Below are positions 14,988 to 18,743 of a stretch of 18,743 bases of DNA, piece after piece; positions within the stretch are counted from its first letter, which is position 1; each line of letters opens with the position of its first letter. Source of the stretch: Phycisphaerales bacterium UBA6054 (lineage in GTDB: Bacteria; Planctomycetota; Phycisphaerae; Phycisphaerales; UBA1924); NCBI GenBank assembly GCA_002429045.1, contig DIYM01000024.1, positions 1 to 18,743 of the forward strand, written 5' to 3'. Under the pieces are notes generated by a model. It made no database searches and had not been told where the DNA came from. It saw only the letters and a list, made by a program, of their open reading frames with translations. A program made the translations under genes and the position numbers.

Positions 14988-15571
14988 CAGGACATACCAC
15001 CAACCCGGCACGCCCCCACGAGGGCTCTGACGCAACCAACCGACCAGCGGTCCGCGCATACCTCGCCGTCAGTCTCGACGGTTTCGTCGCAGACGACGCC
15101 GGCGGCGTCTCGTTCCTGGACAACTACGACGCCGAAGAACTCGGCGCGACCAGATTCTTCGAGTCGATCGACGCGCTCGTCATGGGCCGCAAGTCGTTCG
15201 ACCAGGTGCTCTCCTTCGGAGACTGGCCGTACGAGGACCGCCCCACCTGGGTCGTCACCTCCCGACCGCTCGAGAACCCGCCGCCCCACGCCATCGCCAC
15301 CCCACCCGACCCACAGCGCATCATCAACGAGGCAACCAAACGCGGGCTCAACAGCATCTGGCTCGTCGGCGGCCCCGCCACCATCGCCCTCTTCGACGCC
15401 GCCGACCGTATCGACACCTGGGAACTCACCGTCGTCCCGGAACGCGTCGGCGCGGGCATCCCGCTCTTCACTAACAACCGCCGCGCCACACTCACGCTCG
15501 AAAACGCAACCCCCCACCCCTCGGGCGTCGTCCAACTCGACTACCGAGCCCAACCCGCCACCGAGACCTGA
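14984..15571 (+). CDS. RibD C-terminal / dihydrofolate reductase-like family protein
   Basis: A 195-aa protein of the DHFR-like RibD_C superfamily (YyaP/YwjB type). After a ~22-residue polar lead the core starts VRAYLAVSLDGFVADDAGG. Other family marks: DALVMGRKSFD, WVVTSRPL (nucleotide-binding strand), SIWLVGGPATIALFDAADRI (Gly-Gly dinucleotide site) and WELTVVPERVGAGIPLF. Such proteins are predicted NAD(P)H-dependent reductases; the physiological substrate is usually unknown, and it is not the RibD fusion of riboflavin synthesis. It overlaps the upstream gene by 4 bp (ATGA) and is separated from top6A by only 3 bp, so translation is coupled with topoisomerase VI subunit A. Why it sits inside a topoisomerase operon is not apparent. 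Confidence 0.88.
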   Translation: MTGHTTNPARPHEGSDATNRPAVRAYLAVSLDGFVADDAGGVSFLDNYDAEELGATRFFESIDALVMGRKSFDQVLSFGDWPYEDRPTWVVTSRPLENPPPHAIATPPDPQRIINEATKRGLNSIWLVGGPATIALFDAADRIDTWELTVVPERVGAGIPLFTNNRRATLTLENATPHPSGVVQLDYRAQPATET

Positions 15572-15574
15572 CCC

Positions 15575-16759
15575 ATGGCCAAACGCACCACCAAAAAACC
15601 CTCCGGCAAAAAGACCACCAAGAAGGCCCCCAGCAAATCCAAGCGCCCCGTCTCCGCCCACCGCGCCGAGCGCGACAAGGCGACTTCCGACGCCATCAAC
15701 AAACTCGCCACCGGCGTCGTCAAAGCCGCCAAAGCCAAAGCCGAGCCCCAGTTCGACGTCCCCACCCGCGCCGCGTCCAACACCAAGTGGGACAAGAAGG
15801 CCGGCATCCTCCGCATGGGCGACGCCGCCAACACACGCCAACTCTTCAACCTGGGTCAGGCCCGCAAGTTCATGCAGACCCTGCTCCACTCCAAGGGCAT
15901 CGGCGACCTCATCGAGCAGAACAAAACCTCGTCCCTCCGCGGCATGTTCTACCAGGGCCTCCACACCATCGAGGGCACCAAGGAAAAGACCTTCGACGAC
16001 CAGACCGAGTCCGACTCCGTCCTCGAAGACCTCGAGGTCGCCCTCGGCTCCCTCCGCGAAGAACTCCACATCTTCGCCAAGAAACGCGGCACCATGGTCG
16101 GCAACATCACCGTCGTCGACAACGGCGACGAGATCAACTGCCGACGCATGGGCACCGGCGGCTACGCCATCCCCTCCATCTGCGAGCCCGACGTCATCCA
16201 GTTCAAAGACGTCAAAGCCGACTTCGTCCTCCACGTCGAGAAAGACACCGTCTGGCAACGCTTCAACGAAGACCGCTTCTGGGAGCAGCACAACTGCATC
16301 CTCACCGAGGGCTCGGGCCAGCCCACCCGCGGCGTCCGCCGCCTCCTACACCGCCTCAACAAAGAACACAACCTCCCCATCTACTGCCTGCTCGACTGCG
16401 ACCCCTGGGGGCACTACATCTACTCCGTAATCAAGCAGGGCTCGATCTCCCTCGCCTTCGAGTCCGAACGCCTCGCCATCCCCAGCGCCAAGTTCCTCGG
16501 CATCCGCGCCGTCGACTACCAACGCTGCGGCCTTTCCGACGACGTCAAGATCGAACTCAACGACCGCGACACCACGAGAGCCAAACAGATCGCCGCCTAC
16601 CCCTGGTTCAAAGACGACAAGCAGTGGCAGAAAGAGATCAAGCAGATGCTGGCCAACGGCTTCAAGATGGAGGTCGAATCGCTGATCACCAAAGACATCA
16701 GCTACGTCACCGAGGAATACGTCCCAGCGAGGCTCAAGGCGAAGGATTGGTTGGGTTAG
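15575..16759 (+). CDS. top6A: DNA topoisomerase VI subunit A (Spo11-like cleavage subunit)
   Basis: A 394-aa DNA-cleaving subunit of topoisomerase VI, homologous to meiotic Spo11. The winged-helix (5Y-CAP) domain carries the catalytic Tyr in SSLRGMFYQG (Y126, aligning with Spo11 RDIFY). The Toprim domain has the metal-binding acidic residues: E222 in LHVEKDTVWQ and D274-x-D276 in LLDCDPWGHYIY, plus the GQPTRGVRRLL helix (249-258). The C-terminal helical part (EIKQMLANGFKMEVESL) is as in archaeal TopVIA. The first ~55 residues are an extra Lys/Thr/Ala-rich extension (KKPSGKKTTKKAPSKSK), mirroring the basic tail of subunit B. It starts 3 bp after the RibD-C-like gene and is the last gene of the operon. 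Its final 26 bp overlap the convergent DUF4209 gene. Confidence 0.95.
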   Translation: MAKRTTKKPSGKKTTKKAPSKSKRPVSAHRAERDKATSDAINKLATGVVKAAKAKAEPQFDVPTRAASNTKWDKKAGILRMGDAANTRQLFNLGQARKFMQTLLHSKGIGDLIEQNKTSSLRGMFYQGLHTIEGTKEKTFDDQTESDSVLEDLEVALGSLREELHIFAKKRGTMVGNITVVDNGDEINCRRMGTGGYAIPSICEPDVIQFKDVKADFVLHVEKDTVWQRFNEDRFWEQHNCILTEGSGQPTRGVRRLLHRLNKEHNLPIYCLLDCDPWGHYIYSVIKQGSISLAFESERLAIPSAKFLGIRAVDYQRCGLSDDVKIELNDRDTTRAKQIAAYPWFKDDKQWQKEIKQMLANGFKMEVESLITKDISYVTEEYVPARLKAKDWLG

Positions 16760-18602
16760 CGCAACCGCTCTCCGTTTCAACACCAGGTATTCCGAGCAAC
16801 ATCATAACATGTATGATGCGAAGTGCCGCGTGTTCTCCAAATGCGTCGGCATCCCACAGTCCATGAGCGACACTGTTTCGTATGTTCAACCCTTTTGGAT
16901 GTGCTAACACAGCCGTGAGAAAGAACTGAACATCCATTCCAAAGATGTCGAGCATTGCAGGATCTGCGAGAGCTTCGCCAAGTCCTCGCTGTACTGCGTA
17001 TGCGCGACCCGACCTGTCGATTCTTGTTGTTGGATGACCAGAGGCCTCCAACTGTCCGACGATCGCGTATTCGATCTGCGGCACGAGCAGATGAATGCTC
17101 GTACTCCAGTTGCCAGCAAAAAACTCCTGAATACCCTTGCTTATCAAGCTGTGCCGACTGTTCTTGAATATTGGTGATGCACAGCAGTATTCTGTCAACT
17201 TAACTTGGGACATGCCCATTCCTTGAAGGTGCTCGACCCCTTTCTGTAGCCAATAGACATCCATGCCGATGATCTGAGCGGCGTGATACACCAGATCATC
17301 ATCCTCCATACTGTCTCCGCCTCCGACTCTTGCTACCGTCCCGCGTTCACCTGTAACCGATCTACTCAACAAGTGTTGAATAGGGGCGGACTCAGCGACG
17401 GTCTTCAGATGTTCCACTACTTCTGATTTGCGGACTACATGATGAATCGCAAACGTCGCAATAGAACGTTCGAGCGTACTGGACTCAAAGGACTTGTTGA
17501 CTTGGTCAATCTCGTCCTGAGTAATCCGGATCTCCGTGCGAATCGGAGCCATCTCTGACTTGATTTCGGGAGCCACGACCTCAACAGATGCCCGAACTCG
17601 TTTAGCTTCCGAGACAAGCCCAGCTCGGGAGTAAATCGCTTCTGCCACCTCCAAGAAGTGCACTTTGTGTATCGCCGATGGTGATATGGCCGCATGTTGC
17701 TCGAACAATCTGGCCATCTTCCTTTCGAGAGCTTCGACAGCCACCTGGTCTTGCTTCCTACGGTAGAAATCAACCATTCGGCCTTGAATCTGCTGTACTT
17801 GGTATGACCGCGTCGCCCAGTCGCCTTCTTCCGTGAACATGGTTTCGAGGATGCGTTCGAAAAACTTGACTGATTCTTCACGTACGCTGCTCGGACATTT
17901 TTTTATGGACTTTTTGCTAAGACAGATATCAAAGAGATATGAGTAGGTGCCGACTAAATTGATCTTGAACGTAGATTGTACGAAATCTAGTGCTTTTGCA
18001 AAGGACGATTCGATGCGATCTGGATTTCCAACTTTCGTAGATAGGTAACAAGCTCGCCTGAGTATGACTGACTTCTCGATCGTGCGATTTCCTTCGACAG
18101 GATCATCTTGATCTTCACAGTCTACTGGCAAATCGACGGCCGCCAGATAACAATCAACTGCCGCAAGAGCGTCTTCGATGTTCGGTACCGACGTCTTCAG
18201 GCTACAGGCCACGTCCCAAAGAAGATCGTGATATCGCCCTTTGATAGTTGGGTGGCGACAGTGGCTAACTCTGCTCCGCCATGTGGCACAAGCAAAATCG
18301 CTGAGTGCTTCTAGGTCCGGCGAACCATGCTCTTGCCCATCTTCCGTTTTCTGAATGATCAAAGGGTTAAAGTAGCCACCCCAGAACCCTGATTCCCCTC
18401 CATCGCGACTCGGCTGGAATACGAATGGCCAATAGTCCGCCTGAAATCCAGCGATGAGACCTGGTTCGCTTGATTCGCTTTGTTTCCACGCCCCCAGAAT
18501 CTCTCGAGAAAGATCGTCTTCATCAAAGAAGTGATCCTTTTCATCCCATCGCCGGATTACTTCGTCAATGCCAGGATGTACCTGAGGATCCGCGCCTGCC
18601 AT
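16734..18602 (-). CDS. DUF4209-family protein with HEPN-like RNxxxHG motif; candidate defence/RNase gene
   Basis: A 622-aa cytoplasmic protein. The last ~140 residues match DUF4209: a helix pair (STSIHLLVPQIEYAIVGQLE), then RNSVAHGL (R575, N576, H580, G581), the family's conserved RNxxxHG. This is also an Rx4H motif as in HEPN ribonucleases, so RNA cleavage is possible. The N-terminal ~480 residues are helical, partly TPR-like in character, and resemble the variable regions seen N-terminal to DUF4209. Base composition is much lower in GC (by eye near 50%) than the rest of the window and codon use is unbiased, pointing to horizontal acquisition. ATG 18602 is preferred (GGAG eight bases upstream) over TTG 18605. 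The 3' end runs 26 bp into top6A on the opposite strand. Function is unproven. Confidence 0.8.
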   Translation of the reverse strand: MAGADPQVHPGIDEVIRRWDEKDHFFDEDDLSREILGAWKQSESSEPGLIAGFQADYWPFVFQPSRDGGESGFWGGYFNPLIIQKTEDGQEHGSPDLEALSDFACATWRSRVSHCRHPTIKGRYHDLLWDVACSLKTSVPNIEDALAAVDCYLAAVDLPVDCEDQDDPVEGNRTIEKSVILRRACYLSTKVGNPDRIESSFAKALDFVQSTFKINLVGTYSYLFDICLSKKSIKKCPSSVREESVKFFERILETMFTEEGDWATRSYQVQQIQGRMVDFYRRKQDQVAVEALERKMARLFEQHAAISPSAIHKVHFLEVAEAIYSRAGLVSEAKRVRASVEVVAPEIKSEMAPIRTEIRITQDEIDQVNKSFESSTLERSIATFAIHHVVRKSEVVEHLKTVAESAPIQHLLSRSVTGERGTVARVGGGDSMEDDDLVYHAAQIIGMDVYWLQKGVEHLQGMGMSQVKLTEYCCASPIFKNSRHSLISKGIQEFFAGNWSTSIHLLVPQIEYAIVGQLEASGHPTTRIDRSGRAYAVQRGLGEALADPAMLDIFGMDVQFFLTAVLAHPKGLNIRNSVAHGLWDADAFGEHAALRIIHVMMLLGIPGVETESGCANPTNPSP

Positions 18603-18627
18603 CAAATGACTCCGAAGTTCGATTTGC

Positions 18628-18650
18628 GGTGTAGTCTCTTATTCTACACC
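18628..18650. promoter_or_regulatory. Inverted repeat upstream of the DUF4209 gene, possible operator
   Basis: GGTGTAG and CTACACC are perfect 7-bp arms around a 9-base AT-rich spacer, 26 bp upstream of ATG 18602. On the minus strand TAGAAT (18646-18641), a good -10 hexamer, falls inside the repeat, although no convincing -35 is visible. A repressor binding here would cover the promoter; equally, it could be a weak RNA hairpin. The remaining bases to 18743 show nothing else I can support. Confidence 0.35.
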
Positions 18651-18743
18651 AACGCATAAAACTTGCCGCATCTCTTGTTCCGTGCGCTGTTTCCGTGTGA
18701 TACCCCCAAATCCCGTTGAGCCGCCACGCCGCCGCAGTACCCT

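Noticed and set aside
16749..16766. GGTTG/CAACC repeat at the top6A stop, considered as a terminator or attachment site
   Set aside because: Only five base pairs, no T-tract, and no matching copy found at the other end of the low-GC segment.

Overview
The window looks like chromosomal DNA of a planctomycete of the class Phycisphaerae, probably order Phycisphaerales. Evidence: very high GC and strong GC3 bias through most of it; a secreted protein ending in a PTPG + hydrophobic helix + RRRR sorting tail; and a secreted beta-propeller ending in the duplicated NFFDL(A/S)A(F/Y)I(S/Q)LF(D/N)DG 'GC-type dockerin' typical of that group. Species cannot be read from the sequence.

Layout. 1-303: 3' end of a plus-strand gene with a helix-turn-helix-like C-terminus. 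374-5833: a tight minus-strand operon, in transcription order M20 N-acyl-glutamate-type hydrolase, class III aminotransferase, arginine/ornithine N-succinyltransferase (AstA), succinylglutamate-semialdehyde dehydrogenase (AstD). Together these can convert ornithine (or arginine, if an AstB is elsewhere) through N-succinyl intermediates to glutamate and succinate. The M20 enzyme may stand in for AstE, and no AstB is present. 5969-8422: a minus-strand PEP-CTERM-like secreted protein and a large unrecognised lipoprotein. 8546-9242: plus-strand NifU-like Fe-S carrier and csrA; csrA has a near-consensus sigma-70 promoter and a leader with GGA-in-loop hairpins that predicts autoregulation. A two-way terminator separates csrA from convergent ndk. 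9328-12199: minus-strand ndk, a zinc-ribbon membrane protein and a seven-repeat FG-GAP/dockerin protein.

12408-16759: a plus-strand operon encoding both subunits of DNA topoisomerase VI, an enzyme mainly of archaea and plants and uncommon in bacteria. topVIB and topVIA are separated by a small two-helix membrane protein and a RibD-C/DHFR-like reductase, with an ATGA overlap and a 3-nt gap that tie the genes into one unit. Both topoisomerase subunits carry Lys/Ala-rich tails.

16734-18602: immediately after topVIA, base composition drops sharply. A single minus-strand gene of much lower GC runs convergently and overlaps the topVIA 3' end by 26 bp. It encodes a DUF4209-type protein with an RNSVAHG motif (HEPN-like Rx4H), probably acquired horizontally and a candidate RNase/defence gene. 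Its start is preceded by an inverted repeat that may be an operator. The last ~90 bases show no supportable feature. No rRNA, tRNA, CRISPR array or insertion sequence was seen, and no gene-free stretch exceeds 300 bases.
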